This document shows positions 7,919 through 17,064 of a stretch of 64,000 nucleotides of DNA, piece after piece. Each line of letters opens with the position of its first letter. Position 1 is the first letter of the stretch. Made by a program: the position numbers and the translations under genes. This DNA comes from Coliplasma sp045538555 (lineage in GTDB: Bacteria; Bacillota; Clostridia; Oscillospirales; CAG-382): the NCBI GenBank assembly GCA_045538555.1, contig JAZSRP010000004.1:1-64000 (forward strand), given 5' to 3'. The notes under the pieces were generated by a model, which had not been told where the DNA came from, made no database searches, and saw only the letters and a list, made by a program, of their open reading frames with translations.

Positions 7919-7966
7919 AAAGAACTACTCAAAAAAGATCAACAGTCATTTTTGAGTAGTTCTTTT
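7919..7966 (-). terminator. Terminator of the aquaporin gene
   Basis: A long stem AAAGAACTACTCAAAAA / TTTTTGAGTAGTTCTTT flanks a 13-nt loop. On the minus strand it is followed by TTTTTTGCCG. It begins 10 bp after the aquaporin stop codon. Confidence 0.85.
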
Positions 7967-7976
7967 GTATCAGAGA

Positions 7977-8660
7977 TTATTCCGCCTCTCCAAAAAACTT
8001 GTCTGCCAGAGCAGCGGCTGCCGCACCAAGCAGAGGAGCTACGATAAATACCCACACCTCGCAAAGAGCGGTTCCGCCCATAAAGAGAGCAGGTCCGAAG
8101 GAACGGGCGGGGTTGACGGAGGTTCCGGTAAATTCTATCCCAAATATATGAACCAGAGTCAGCGCAGTACCGATGGCAAATCCGGCGTAGGAGGCGTTGT
8201 TTTTCTGACGGGTGACACGGAGGATCACCAGCACAAATATAAATGTGAGGGTGGCCTCAATGAGGATGGTACCCAGATAGCTGTCAAAATCGCCGCTGCC
8301 CACGATGCCGTTGGTGCCCATGGAGCCGTAATTTTCCTTGAAATGAAGGAGATAGAGGAACAGTGAGCCAAAGATTCCGCCCGCAAACTGGGAGACAACG
8401 TAGCCCGCAAAATCCTTGAATGAAATGTCGCCTCTGATGAGCATTGCCAGAGAAACGGCAGGGTTGACGTGACAGCCGGAAATGCTGCCAAATGCAAAGA
8501 TCAGAGCGGTGAGGGCGATGCCAAACGCCAGTGCGGTGGTGAGATAGGAAACGTTTACAAAGGGGAGGCAATGGGACAGAGCGGCGGTACCGCAGCCAAA
8601 GATAACAAGAAATGCGGTTCCCAAAAACTCCGCCAGATACTTGGAGAGGGTCTTTTTCAT
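7977..8660 (-). CDS. aqpZ: Aquaporin Z-type water channel
   Basis: A six-helix MIP-family channel with both half-helix boxes, GCHVNPAVSLA and TSVNPARSFGPA. Aligning by eye to E. coli AqpZ, the selectivity-filter residues are Phe (AFGIALT), His (LTLVHIF), Thr (GTSVNPAR) and Arg (NPAR). That is the water-selective pattern, not the glycerol-facilitator one. Length is 227 aa, normal for AqpZ. An AGGAG ribosome site precedes the ATG. It lies 48 bp downstream of proS on the same strand and may be read through from it. Family and type are well supported. Confidence 0.9.
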   Translation of the reverse strand: MKKTLSKYLAEFLGTAFLVIFGCGTAALSHCLPFVNVSYLTTALAFGIALTALIFAFGSISGCHVNPAVSLAMLIRGDISFKDFAGYVVSQFAGGIFGSLFLYLLHFKENYGSMGTNGIVGSGDFDSYLGTILIEATLTFIFVLVILRVTRQKNNASYAGFAIGTALTLVHIFGIEFTGTSVNPARSFGPALFMGGTALCEVWVFIVAPLLGAAAAALADKFFGEAE

Positions 8661-8708
8661 AACAGTTACTCCTTTATTGTGGAATTGTGGTTGAATTTTG
8701 TATGCAGA

Positions 8709-10148
8709 TCAATACGCCTTTGCCCATACGACGCCGTGCTTGGCTTCTTTTCCGCAACAGACGCATTTTTTGCCCTCGTAGGCAACAGCGTCAAAAATAC
8801 ATCTTGAGCCAACCCCGGTCTCTGCCTTGACACGGTCCTCGCACTCCTCGTCACCGCACCAGGGAGCAAACACAAACCCGTCGCCCTTCTCGGCAAGGAC
8901 GGATTTGATCTCCTCGATGCTGTCGCATGCGTAGGTGTGCTTTGCGCGGTTCTCCAGAGCCTTTTTGAACATATCGTCACGTGCCTTTAGGAGAGCTTCT
9001 TTTACGGTGTCACCGATGTTTTCGAGAGAAACCACGGATTTTTCACCGGTAATACGTGAAACGATGACGCAGTTTCCTGCCTCGATGTCTCTGGGGCCCA
9101 GCTCTATCCTGACGGGAACACCCTTCATTTCGTATTCGGAGAACTTCCAGCCGGCGCTCATATCCGAATCATCCAACTTGACGCGGATGCCTGCGTTGAT
9201 CAGCTCCTCTTTGAGAGCGTTGCAGCGATCAAGCACTCCTTCCTTGTGCTGTGCAATGGGTATGATGACGGCCTGAACGGGCGCAACTGCGGGAGGAAGT
9301 ACAAGTCCTCTGTTGTCGCCGTGGGTCATGATTACTGCTCCGATGAGACGGGTGGTGACGCCCCATGAGGTCTGGAAGGGGTGGACTTTTTTGTTTTCTT
9401 TGTTTGTGTAGGTGATGTCAAATGCCTTGGCAAATCCGTCGCCGAAATAATGGCTTGTGCCTGCCTGAAGCGCTTTTCCGTCGTGCATCAGCGCCTCGAT
9501 TGCGTAGGTTGCCTCAGCGCCGGCAAATTTGTCGCTGTCAGTCTTGCGGCCCTTGATAACGGGCATTGCCAGATCTTTTTCGCAAAAATCAGCATAGATG
9601 TCCAGCATCTGCTTGGTCTCAACGATGGCCTCCTCGGCGGTGGCGTGAATGGTGTGACCTTCCTGCCACAAAAACTCACGGGTACGGAGGAAGGGACGGG
9701 TGGTCTTTTCCCATCTCACCACGCTGACCCACTGGTTGTACAGCTTGGGCAGATCACGGTAGGAGTGAATGATGTTGGAGTAATGCTCGCAAAAGAGAGT
9801 CTCGCTGGTGGGACGTACGCAGAGACGGTCCTCCAGCTTTTCACTTCCTCCGTGGGTGACCCATGCCACCTCGGGGGCAAATCCCTGCACATGGTCCTTT
9901 TCTTTCTGAAGCAGACTCTCGGGGATAAACATGGGCATACATACGTTTTCGTGGCCGGTTGCCTTGAAAGCGGTATCAAGTATGCGCTGGATGTTTTCCC
10001 AGATAGCGTAGGCGTAGGGACGGATGACGAGGCATCCTTTTACGGAAGTGTATTCAATAAGCTCTGCTTTTTTGACAATGTCGGTATACCATTGGGCAAA
10101 ATCCTCCTCCATGGGAGTGATTTCTTCCACAAATTTCTTTTCCGCCAA
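8709..10148 (-). CDS. proS: Prolyl-tRNA synthetase, short (ProS3, archaeal/eukaryote-like) type
   Basis: It charges tRNA-Pro with proline. The 479-aa protein lacks the INS editing domain of long bacterial ProRS. It has class II motifs (VRPTSETLFCEHY, RWEKTTRPFLRTREFLWQEGHT, TSWGVTTRLIGAVIMTHGD). The C-terminal domain has Cys pairs (WCGDEECEDR ... CVCC) and ends in Tyr (WAKAY), as expected for this type. The start is TTG at 10148: an in-frame TGA lies about nine bases upstream and AAAGGA sits about 10 bases before it. It has a good promoter and faces away from the surface-protein gene. Confidence 0.95.
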   Translation of the reverse strand: MAEKKFVEEITPMEEDFAQWYTDIVKKAELIEYTSVKGCLVIRPYAYAIWENIQRILDTAFKATGHENVCMPMFIPESLLQKEKDHVQGFAPEVAWVTHGGSEKLEDRLCVRPTSETLFCEHYSNIIHSYRDLPKLYNQWVSVVRWEKTTRPFLRTREFLWQEGHTIHATAEEAIVETKQMLDIYADFCEKDLAMPVIKGRKTDSDKFAGAEATYAIEALMHDGKALQAGTSHYFGDGFAKAFDITYTNKENKKVHPFQTSWGVTTRLIGAVIMTHGDNRGLVLPPAVAPVQAVIIPIAQHKEGVLDRCNALKEELINAGIRVKLDDSDMSAGWKFSEYEMKGVPVRIELGPRDIEAGNCVIVSRITGEKSVVSLENIGDTVKEALLKARDDMFKKALENRAKHTYACDSIEEIKSVLAEKGDGFVFAPWCGDEECEDRVKAETGVGSRCIFDAVAYEGKKCVCCGKEAKHGVVWAKAY

Positions 10149-10240
10149 AATATATCAGTCCTTTCGATGAAAATTTACTGTTTGTTTTGCGTGAGGGTGT
10201 TGCATTATTTAAAAAAACAATTATAATATAATCTTGTAAA

Positions 10241-10269
10241 AGTATAACAGATTGGGAAACGGTTGTCAA
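10241..10269 (-). promoter_or_regulatory. Promoter of proS
   Basis: TTGACA (10264-10269), a 17-bp spacer and TATACT (10241-10246) on the minus strand. It overlaps the divergent promoter at 10252-10280. Confidence 0.7.
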
Positions 10270-10280
10270 TCAATTATAAT
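10252..10280 (+). promoter_or_regulatory. Promoter of the surface-protein operon
   Basis: TTGGGA (10252-10257), a 17-bp spacer and a perfect TATAAT (10275-10280). It physically overlaps the proS promoter on the other strand, so the two polymerase sites may compete. Confidence 0.6.
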
Positions 10281-10306
10281 CGATTTATTCCGTTTCAGGA
10301 GGAATT

Positions 10307-12451
10307 ATGCAAAAAATCAAAAATCTTGTTCTTCTGCTTTTGGCAGCAATGATCGTTGTGACCGGTTCGGTATTTGCCGTTCTGGCTGAGGGTGAGAGCT
10401 CCACCGTTACGGAGGAGACGAGTGATCCCGGCACAGAGTCCACAGAGACCTCTGCTCCCGACGATCCATCCACATATTACACCATCAAGCTTTCTGCTTC
10501 TCCCTCGGGCAGTGTTTTGTGCTATTTCAACGGCAGCGCAGACAATGCGTCCGAGTTCAAAGGCACTGAGGAGACCAATCTCCCCATCCGCCTCACCGCA
10601 GCAGAGGGCTACAAGCTGATATCTGTGCGTATCGGAGTTTTGGAGTTTGAAGTAGTTGATGGTGTCTGTGAGATGAGCCCCAAGTTTTTCCTTGGCGAGT
10701 CCTACACCATCTCCGCAAAAACCGAGGCGCTCCCTCCCCCTGCAGAAAAATGCACTCTCACTGTTTCTTCCAAGGGAATTGAGGGAATCACCGTAAACGG
10801 CCAGCCCTACGCAGATGCAATGGAATTTGATTCCGGATCAGAGGTGACCGTTGCTTTTGGCGATCCTGCCATGTTTTCCGATTCTTTGGCAAAGCTTACT
10901 GTCAACGGAGCACCTGCCTCCATGACTTCCGGCAATGCGTATACATTTGTTATCACCGGAAACACCGACGTGGTGATGAAATACAACGTGGTGACTCTTT
11001 CCTTTGCGGTGAGCGGACCCGGAACCGTTTCTGTTGACGGAGTGGAGTTCTCCGTGGATCAAGCAGAGGGAAGTGTATCAAAGACATTTGATTTTGTCAC
11101 AGGCCAGAGCGTCACATTTACCGTCAGCCCCGCATCCAACTACAAGCTGGGCACGGTGGGTATCGACGGTGCGGGATTTACCACCTCCGGAAATACATAT
11201 TCTTTTGAAAACCTTGACGAGGATACTTCCGTAAACCTGACCTTTGAATACGCAGGCGGAAGCATCGTTGAAACAAAATACAACATCACAGTCAACGTGG
11301 GCGCAAACGGTGCTGTCACCATTGACGGAGTTACCGTTACGGGCACCAGAACCATCACAAAAACTGCGGGTCAGTCTGTGGTGTTCAACATTTTCCCCGA
11401 CACGGGATATGAGCTGACCTCTTTCCGCGTGGGCGGTGCAGAGCAGACGGTTTCCAACGGCACCTACGTGCTTTCTGCCATCGGCTCCGACCAGACGGTT
11501 GCCATCACCTTTGGCGAGATTGTGGCGCCTCCCATCGTCACCGACCAGCCCATCGGCATTGCGGATATCAACTGGAATGCCGCAAGGATCATCATTGATA
11601 TCACAAATCAGACCAAGATAAAGCCCGAGGTTTTTGAGCGTATTGCAACGCTTACATCCAGCGGCGATACAGAGTACGTTATGTTCAGAGGCAACAACTG
11701 CATCTGGTACGTGCCCTACGGCGGCAGAGTCACGGGTTATTCCGCAGAGTACGGCGACCTCGACGTCACCGCCGTCACCTCCGGTGCAACCTATGACAAG
11801 ATAACCTCTGCTTTTGCACAAAATACCGAGGCAGACCTCAAGTTTGCTATCTTTGCATACGAAAAGGGACTTCAGTTCCCCGGCGGAACCCTGGCATGCT
11901 TCAACGTAGGTTCTGATTTCTCGGGCAAATTCATGATGTACCTGCTGTTTGACGCAGGCAACAACAGCTTCAGCACAAAGGATTCGGCGTCCGATGCGGT
12001 TCTCGTGGGAACCAACGGCTGGACCGGCACATATGCTTATGATAACGAAAAGAACATCGTGCTGACACAAGACATCGACGACAGCTACACCATCACCGCA
12101 GGTGCAGGTGCAGGCGGTCTCATCAACCCCTCGGGAAGCAACAGCATCAATGCAGGTGCAGACAGTTCCTATACCGCCACCGCCAACCCCGGATTTGTCA
12201 TCAAGCAGATATTGGTTGACGGACTTCCCATTGCGGAGGCAGTGGGACAGACTCAGTATACCTACACTTTTTCAAAGGTTGAGACCAACCACACCATCAT
12301 CGTGGAATTTATGACGGCGGACGGCGGCAACGTAGGCGGCGCAGACGATGGCGGCAATGCAACTCTCATTGTCACTCTGGTGATCATCTTTGTGGCAGTT
12401 GCAGGTGCAGCGGCGCTGTTTGTAGTGAAGTGGCGTCAGGAAAAATTTTGA
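10307..12451 (+). CDS. Large cell-surface protein with beta-repeat domains and C-terminal membrane anchor
   Basis: A 714-aa exported protein. It has a signal peptide (1-28) and a Glu/Ser/Thr-rich linker (about 28-55). Four or five beta-type bacterial repeats follow (about 60-145, 145-225, 228-315, 320-405 and 588-680), each with a GxVTIDG-like start and a GY-L turn. A unique segment of about 180 residues (about 408-585) was not recognised. The C-terminus is a membrane helix (about 685-705) and a short basic tail. An AGGAGG site precedes the ATG. It heads a run of same-strand genes. Adhesion or a structural surface role is plausible, but no ligand can be named. Confidence 0.75.
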   Translation: MQKIKNLVLLLLAAMIVVTGSVFAVLAEGESSTVTEETSDPGTESTETSAPDDPSTYYTIKLSASPSGSVLCYFNGSADNASEFKGTEETNLPIRLTAAEGYKLISVRIGVLEFEVVDGVCEMSPKFFLGESYTISAKTEALPPPAEKCTLTVSSKGIEGITVNGQPYADAMEFDSGSEVTVAFGDPAMFSDSLAKLTVNGAPASMTSGNAYTFVITGNTDVVMKYNVVTLSFAVSGPGTVSVDGVEFSVDQAEGSVSKTFDFVTGQSVTFTVSPASNYKLGTVGIDGAGFTTSGNTYSFENLDEDTSVNLTFEYAGGSIVETKYNITVNVGANGAVTIDGVTVTGTRTITKTAGQSVVFNIFPDTGYELTSFRVGGAEQTVSNGTYVLSAIGSDQTVAITFGEIVAPPIVTDQPIGIADINWNAARIIIDITNQTKIKPEVFERIATLTSSGDTEYVMFRGNNCIWYVPYGGRVTGYSAEYGDLDVTAVTSGATYDKITSAFAQNTEADLKFAIFAYEKGLQFPGGTLACFNVGSDFSGKFMMYLLFDAGNNSFSTKDSASDAVLVGTNGWTGTYAYDNEKNIVLTQDIDDSYTITAGAGAGGLINPSGSNSINAGADSSYTATANPGFVIKQILVDGLPIAEAVGQTQYTYTFSKVETNHTIIVEFMTADGGNVGGADDGGNATLIVTLVIIFVAVAGAAALFVVKWRQEKF

Positions 12452-12469
12452 TGATCGGATCGAGTTTTG

Positions 12470-12916
12470 ATGAAAGAATTTTTTGAAAAAGCGGTTGATT
12501 TTGCAAAAAACAATCTGATCTCCCTGTCGGTGATACTTGCGGTGCTGGCAGTCGGAGCGGTGTGCCTGATCTCCCTGGGCGGAGACGAGCAGGAAGCGCT
12601 CCAATGGCCGGAGACGGAGTATACGGACGGAGTACCTGTTTTTGAGGGCACGCCCGTTGCCGTTACAGAGAACGACAGCAGTGTTGCAATATATTTTGAC
12701 GGGATCCACAGGGAGCAGGCAGACAAATATGCGTCAGAGCTGGAGTCCTCCCTGAAAAAACCTTCCGGCAGCTCCCCAAAGGGGTATCCAAAAACATTTT
12801 TTCTTGATGACAGAAGCGTGACTCTGCATTACAATGCCTCGGAGCTGAGCTTTTCGGTCACCATTGCAAAAAATATCAATGACCAAACATTTTCTTCATC
12901 GGAGGAATCCAAATGA
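12470..12916 (+). CDS. Single-pass membrane protein of unknown function
   Basis: A 148-aa protein starting at the ATG at 12470; a TTG just before it is less likely. One hydrophobic helix (about residues 17-38) follows a short Lys-rich N-terminus, giving a small cytoplasmic end and an extracytoplasmic domain of about 110 residues rich in acidic residues. No family was recognised. It begins 18 bp after the surface-protein stop and its stop overlaps the next start (ATGA), so it is translationally coupled to the NUDIX gene. Confidence 0.6.
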   Translation: MKEFFEKAVDFAKNNLISLSVILAVLAVGAVCLISLGGDEQEALQWPETEYTDGVPVFEGTPVAVTENDSSVAIYFDGIHREQADKYASELESSLKKPSGSSPKGYPKTFFLDDRSVTLHYNASELSFSVTIAKNINDQTFSSSEESK

Positions 12917-13347
12917 AAATCAGCAATTCCATAAAAGCAATCATAATTGACGGCACAAAGCTTCTTACCGTTCAGATGCGCTCCCCCGAGGGCAAGGAAT
13001 ATTACACTCTCCCCGGCGGCAAGCAGCGGGCGGACGAGCTGATGCTGGACGCTCTCAAGCGAGAGGTAAAGGAAGAAACGGGTTATATCGTGGAACCTCA
13101 GAGTCTGCTTTTTATACGCGAGGGATTCAATGAGGAATCTCACAGGATAGAGTTTATGTTTATCTGCAAGATCGCAGAAAAGGCGCCGGAGGGCGAGCTT
13201 TCCTACGATGCAAATCAGATCGGCACAAAATGGCTCTCCATTGACAATATCCGCCATGAGGAGCTGTATCCCGCAGATATGCGTACCATTATCAAAAACC
13301 ATTTTTTGGGCAAGAAAAACGAGATCTATCTCGGCGAGATGAAATAA
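12913..13347 (+). CDS. NUDIX hydrolase
   Basis: A 144-aa pyrophosphohydrolase with a perfect NUDIX box G36-x5-E42-x7-R50-E51-x2-E54-E55-x-G57 (residues 36-57). The protein is a single NUDIX domain, so it would hydrolyse a nucleoside diphosphate linked to some other group. The substrate cannot be told from sequence. The start ATG overlaps the stop of the preceding membrane-protein gene by four bases, and the serine hydrolase gene follows after 31 bp. Confidence 0.88.
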   Translation: MKISNSIKAIIIDGTKLLTVQMRSPEGKEYYTLPGGKQRADELMLDALKREVKEETGYIVEPQSLLFIREGFNEESHRIEFMFICKIAEKAPEGELSYDANQIGTKWLSIDNIRHEELYPADMRTIIKNHFLGKKNEIYLGEMK

Positions 13348-13378
13348 AAACATTTTCAAAGAGAGGGGAGGAACTGTC

Positions 13379-14797
13379 ATGTCGGGATTTTTTATCGCAG
13401 AAGAGAAAAACCCAAAAAGCGTTGAGGAATATCTGAAAAAATGCTCCCTTCACGGTGTATATCCCCACGCAGTTCAGATCGTAAGAGGCAAGGAGCCGGT
13501 GCTTCGGCTCTGCTTTGAACCCTATGATTTTGAGGACAGGGTATATTTGTATTCTATCTCAAAATCCTTTACTTCGGCTGCATTTGGCATTTGCTGTGAC
13601 AAGGGATTGCTGTCACCCGACACTCTTGTCAAGGATATTTTTTGCGACAAGATGCCTCAACCCCTCACGCCTTATTTGGAAAAGCTGAAAATGAGCGACC
13701 TTTTGTCCATGCAGAGCGGACACTCTGCATGTGCTATGCCGTTTATGAAAAGCGCAGAGGACTCGCTTGCCACGTTTTTTGAAAAACCCTTTGATTATGA
13801 GCCGGGCACAAGATTTGTGTACAGCACCGGCGCTACTTGCATCTGCTGCGCGGCGGTAGAGCGTGTTACGGGGAAAAAGCTGGTGGATTTTTTGGACGAG
13901 CACCTTTTTGCGCCTCTGGACATAAAAAAGCCCCAGTGGATGGACTGTGCAGACGGGCAGACCATGGGCGGAACGGGAATCTACGTTTCCTCAAACGATC
14001 TGACAAAATTTGGCATAATGCTTCTCAACAAGGGCGTGTATAACGGAAAACGAATCCTCAGCGAGGAGTATATTGCCAACGCCACCCGTCCTCACTCCGT
14101 GGATTCAAACAACGGATCCCCCGATTGGATCAGCGGATACGGTTTTCAGTTTTGGATGAACACAAGAGGCGGTTTTCGAGGAGACGGTGCCTATGGTCAG
14201 CTGTGCATGGTGTTTCCCGAGGAGGACACCGTGTTGACATTTCTTGGAGAGTCCTGCAATATGCAGCAGGAGGTCACTGATCTGTACGAGCTTTTGGACG
14301 GGCTGGAATCTGCTCCTCAGCAGACAGATCTTGATTTTGATGCTGTGCTGAAAAGTTATTATGCCTCCGAGCCATCGGATGAGACCGACGTGGATGTGTC
14401 TTTTGCCGTGGAGGAAAACCCTTGCGGCATAAAAAATGTGCGCCTGTGGGGAAGCGGTGTGATCCATGTTGTGCTGGAAACAGATTATGGCACCCGTGAG
14501 ATCGCCTGCGGCAGAGACGGTTATATTCCCAATCGTGTTATGCTCAAATATCTGTCCCCCTCCATCAACAGCTTTGACCCTCGGTTTGGGAAAGTGGAGC
14601 CCGTGGAGGTGTACGCCGCCTACGGCAGAGACGGCGAGGGAAATGCCGTGGTTACTCTCCGACATCGCAACACTCCTCATATCCAGCGCTGGGTGTTTGA
14701 TGAAAAGTCAGGGGAATGGACGATCGGACTTATTACGGGTGAGCTTTTGTGCAGGAACCTGAAGATCAAAAGATCAGAGATGCCTTCAGAAGAGTGA
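13379..14797 (+). CDS. Beta-lactamase-family serine hydrolase
   Basis: A 472-aa member of the class C beta-lactamase / esterase superfamily. The nucleophile motif SxxK is S59-I-S-K62 in VYLYSISKSFTS. The second motif is YST in RFVYSTGATC (Tyr is kept; Asn of YxN is Thr). The HTG-like third motif lies in the MGGTG region. No signal peptide is seen, so it is probably cytoplasmic, unlike true beta-lactamases. The C-terminal 150 residues form a separate domain. GGAGG precedes the start, and it is the last gene of its run before a bidirectional terminator. Substrate unknown; an antibiotic-resistance role is not indicated. Confidence 0.8.
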   Translation: MSGFFIAEEKNPKSVEEYLKKCSLHGVYPHAVQIVRGKEPVLRLCFEPYDFEDRVYLYSISKSFTSAAFGICCDKGLLSPDTLVKDIFCDKMPQPLTPYLEKLKMSDLLSMQSGHSACAMPFMKSAEDSLATFFEKPFDYEPGTRFVYSTGATCICCAAVERVTGKKLVDFLDEHLFAPLDIKKPQWMDCADGQTMGGTGIYVSSNDLTKFGIMLLNKGVYNGKRILSEEYIANATRPHSVDSNNGSPDWISGYGFQFWMNTRGGFRGDGAYGQLCMVFPEEDTVLTFLGESCNMQQEVTDLYELLDGLESAPQQTDLDFDAVLKSYYASEPSDETDVDVSFAVEENPCGIKNVRLWGSGVIHVVLETDYGTREIACGRDGYIPNRVMLKYLSPSINSFDPRFGKVEPVEVYAAYGRDGEGNAVVTLRHRNTPHIQRWVFDEKSGEWTIGLITGELLCRNLKIKRSEMPSEE

Positions 14798-14810
14798 TTG
14801 ACACAAAATC

Positions 14811-14848
14811 AAAAAGGATATTGCAAACCGGTTGCAATATCCTTTTTT
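14811..14848. terminator. Bidirectional terminator
   Basis: Arms AAAAAGGATATTGCAA and TTGCAATATCCTTTTTTT with a 5-nt loop. It serves the serine hydrolase gene on the plus strand and the small membrane-protein gene on the minus strand. Confidence 0.9.
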
Positions 14849-15093
14849 TATTTGTCAAATGAGTGTGTTTTTTTCAGCACCGAAAGTGCGGCCAGCATCA
14901 CAAAAGAGGAAATGGCAAGCAGCACAAATGCCACCACAGCCGCCGCATCGGGGTCTGTGTGCTGAACGGGCGCGGCAGGGGCGGGGTTTTGTGCCGGAAC
15001 TTCGGATTCCTCCGCCGTTTCTCCCCACACCGTCATACAAAGCGAGAGGGCGATCACCGCCAGCGCGCATACAAAAAACAGGGCTCGTTTCAT
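14848..15093 (-). CDS. Small secreted or membrane protein
   Basis: An 81-aa protein with a signal peptide (about 1-24), a short Pro/Ala-rich linker and a C-terminal hydrophobic helix (about 50-70) ending in KK. AAAGGA precedes the ATG. No family was recognised. It lies about 75 bp downstream of the ABC exporter genes on the same strand and may belong to their transcript. Short length makes it a moderate-confidence gene, but the start, ribosome site and terminator fit well. Confidence 0.55.
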   Translation of the reverse strand: MKRALFFVCALAVIALSLCMTVWGETAEESEVPAQNPAPAAPVQHTDPDAAAVVAFVLLAISSFVMLAALSVLKKTHSFDK

Positions 15094-15168
15094 TTTTCCG
15101 TCGGTCCTTTCACAAAAAGATTTTTCTTTCTGTGAGTATTGACGTTTTTTTGTTTTTTTATTCTTTTT

Positions 15169-17064
15169 TCAGTCCAGCTCAAATGCGCCTGTATAAAGGC
15201 GGAAATACTGTCCTTTTTGCTCCAACAGATCCACGTGGCTGCCTCGCTCGATTATCCTGCCCTTTTCAAGCACCATGATAACGTCGGAGTTGCGAACGGT
15301 GGAAAGACGGTGTGCGATTACAAACACGGTTCTGCCCTTCATCAGCCCGTCCATTCCTGCCTGAACGATGGATTCCGTGCGGGTGTCAATGCTGGAGGTT
15401 GCCTCGTCAAGAATCATAACCGGCGGGTCAGCCACTGCGGCACGTGCAATGGAGAGCAGCTGCCGCTGTCCTTGTGACAGCCCCGAGCCGTCCCCTGACA
15501 GCACCGTGTCGTATCCCTGAGGCAGCAGGCGGATAAAACCGTCTGCATTGGCAAGCTTTGCGGCGGCAATACATTCCTCATCGGTGGCATCAAGCCGACC
15601 GTAACGAATATTTTCCATCACCGTGCCGGTAAAAAGGTTTGTGTCCTGAAGCACGATGCCCATGGAACGACGCAGATCGGATTTTTTGATTTTGTTTATG
15701 TTTATGCCGTCATATCGAATCTTGCCGTCGGCAATATCATAAAACCTGTTGATAAGGTTGGTGATGGTGGTTTTTCCCGCACCGGTAGCACCCACAAACG
15801 CCACCTTTTGGCCCGGCTCTGCGTATAGAGTGATGTCGTGCAAAACGGTTTTTTCCTCGGTATAACCAAAATCCACCTCGGTGAGGCGCACGTCGCCCTT
15901 GAGCTCGGTATATGTGAGAGTTCCGTCAGTGTGGGGATGCTTCCATGCCCACAGTCCTGTGCGCTCATCGGTCTCTGTCAGGTTGCCGAGGGAATCGTAT
16001 TTTGCATTTACGAGCGTGACGTAGCCCTCGTCGGACTCGGGCATCTCGTCCATCAGCTCAAAAATGCGTTTTGCGCCTGCCATTGCCATGACCACTGAGT
16101 TTATTTGCTGTGAAACCTGAGTAATGGGGTTTGTAAAGCTCTTGCTCAGCTGGAGAAATGAAATAATGGCTCCCAGTGTCAGTCCCACATCGGCATACAC
16201 CGCAAGAACACCTCCCAAAAGGGCAATGAGAATGTACTGAAGATGTCCCAGGTTTCCCATGATGGGCATGAGAATGTTGGCAAAAACATGGGCGTTTCGC
16301 GCATTGACGCACAGCTCTCCGTTGAGCGCGTCAAATTCCTTTGATGCCTGCTCCTCGTGGCAAAACACCTTGACCACTCTTTGGCCGTTTATCATTTCTT
16401 CAATATAACCGTTGACGGAACCGATGGAACGCTGCTGCGCCACAAAATATTTTCCGCTTCTTCCGCCCACGGTTTTTACCACCAGCATCATCAGACCCAC
16501 TGTAAACAGCACAAAAAGTGTGAGCCACACGCTTTTTATCAGCATGGCAACAAAAACCGAGGTGATGGAGATGACCGAGGAGGTCACCTGAGGCAGGGAC
16601 ATGGAGATAAGCTGCCGCAGGGTGTCTGTATCGTTGGTGAACCGGCTCATGGTGTCACCGAAATTGTGGGTGTCAAAATACTTGATAGGGAGCTTTTGCA
16701 TTTTTTGAAACATGGTGTCCCGAATCTTTTTCAGCACTCCCTGAGCCACCGGAATCATCAGTCTGCTCTGGAGATACGTGCAAAAAGCCCCGCAGGCATA
16801 CACAAGAGCCATGGTAAGAATGGCATTGAGCAGAGCAGAATAATCCCTGCTGCCCTCTGCGGTCATGGGCTTTATGTAATCGTCAATAAGCGTCTGCAAA
16901 AAGTTTGCACCCACAACTCCCGCCAAGGCGGAGACGATGATGCACACCAAAACCGAGACAAGATACCATTTGTATGCGGAGAGGTATGAAAGGATGCGCT
17001 TGATGGTTTTTGCATCGGGCTTTTGGTTGGGGACACGAACCCCTTTCATAGGGCCTCTGTTCAT
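15169..17064 (-). CDS. ABC exporter half-transporter, subunit with catalytically complete ATPase
   Basis: A 631-aa protein with a six-helix type IV exporter membrane domain (about 1-340) and a nucleotide-binding domain. The NBD has Walker A GATGAGKTT, signature LSQGQRQ, Walker B VMILDEATSSID with catalytic Glu, and the H-loop IAHRLST. There is an insertion of about 40 residues just before the NBD (near 350-390). Its start overlaps the stop of the partner gene by four bases (ATGA). The pair forms a heterodimer of LmrCD/TM287-288 type, which exports drugs or lipids. Substrate is not predictable. Confidence 0.92.
   Translation of the reverse strand: MNRGPMKGVRVPNQKPDAKTIKRILSYLSAYKWYLVSVLVCIIVSALAGVVGANFLQTLIDDYIKPMTAEGSRDYSALLNAILTMALVYACGAFCTYLQSRLMIPVAQGVLKKIRDTMFQKMQKLPIKYFDTHNFGDTMSRFTNDTDTLRQLISMSLPQVTSSVISITSVFVAMLIKSVWLTLFVLFTVGLMMLVVKTVGGRSGKYFVAQQRSIGSVNGYIEEMINGQRVVKVFCHEEQASKEFDALNGELCVNARNAHVFANILMPIMGNLGHLQYILIALLGGVLAVYADVGLTLGAIISFLQLSKSFTNPITQVSQQINSVVMAMAGAKRIFELMDEMPESDEGYVTLVNAKYDSLGNLTETDERTGLWAWKHPHTDGTLTYTELKGDVRLTEVDFGYTEEKTVLHDITLYAEPGQKVAFVGATGAGKTTITNLINRFYDIADGKIRYDGININKIKKSDLRRSMGIVLQDTNLFTGTVMENIRYGRLDATDEECIAAAKLANADGFIRLLPQGYDTVLSGDGSGLSQGQRQLLSIARAAVADPPVMILDEATSSIDTRTESIVQAGMDGLMKGRTVFVIAHRLSTVRNSDVIMVLEKGRIIERGSHVDLLEQKGQYFRLYTGAFELD

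Noticed and set aside
13379..14797. Beta-lactam resistance gene
   Set aside because: It has the serine-hydrolase motif but no signal peptide, and the YxN Asn is replaced; a general hydrolase is more likely.
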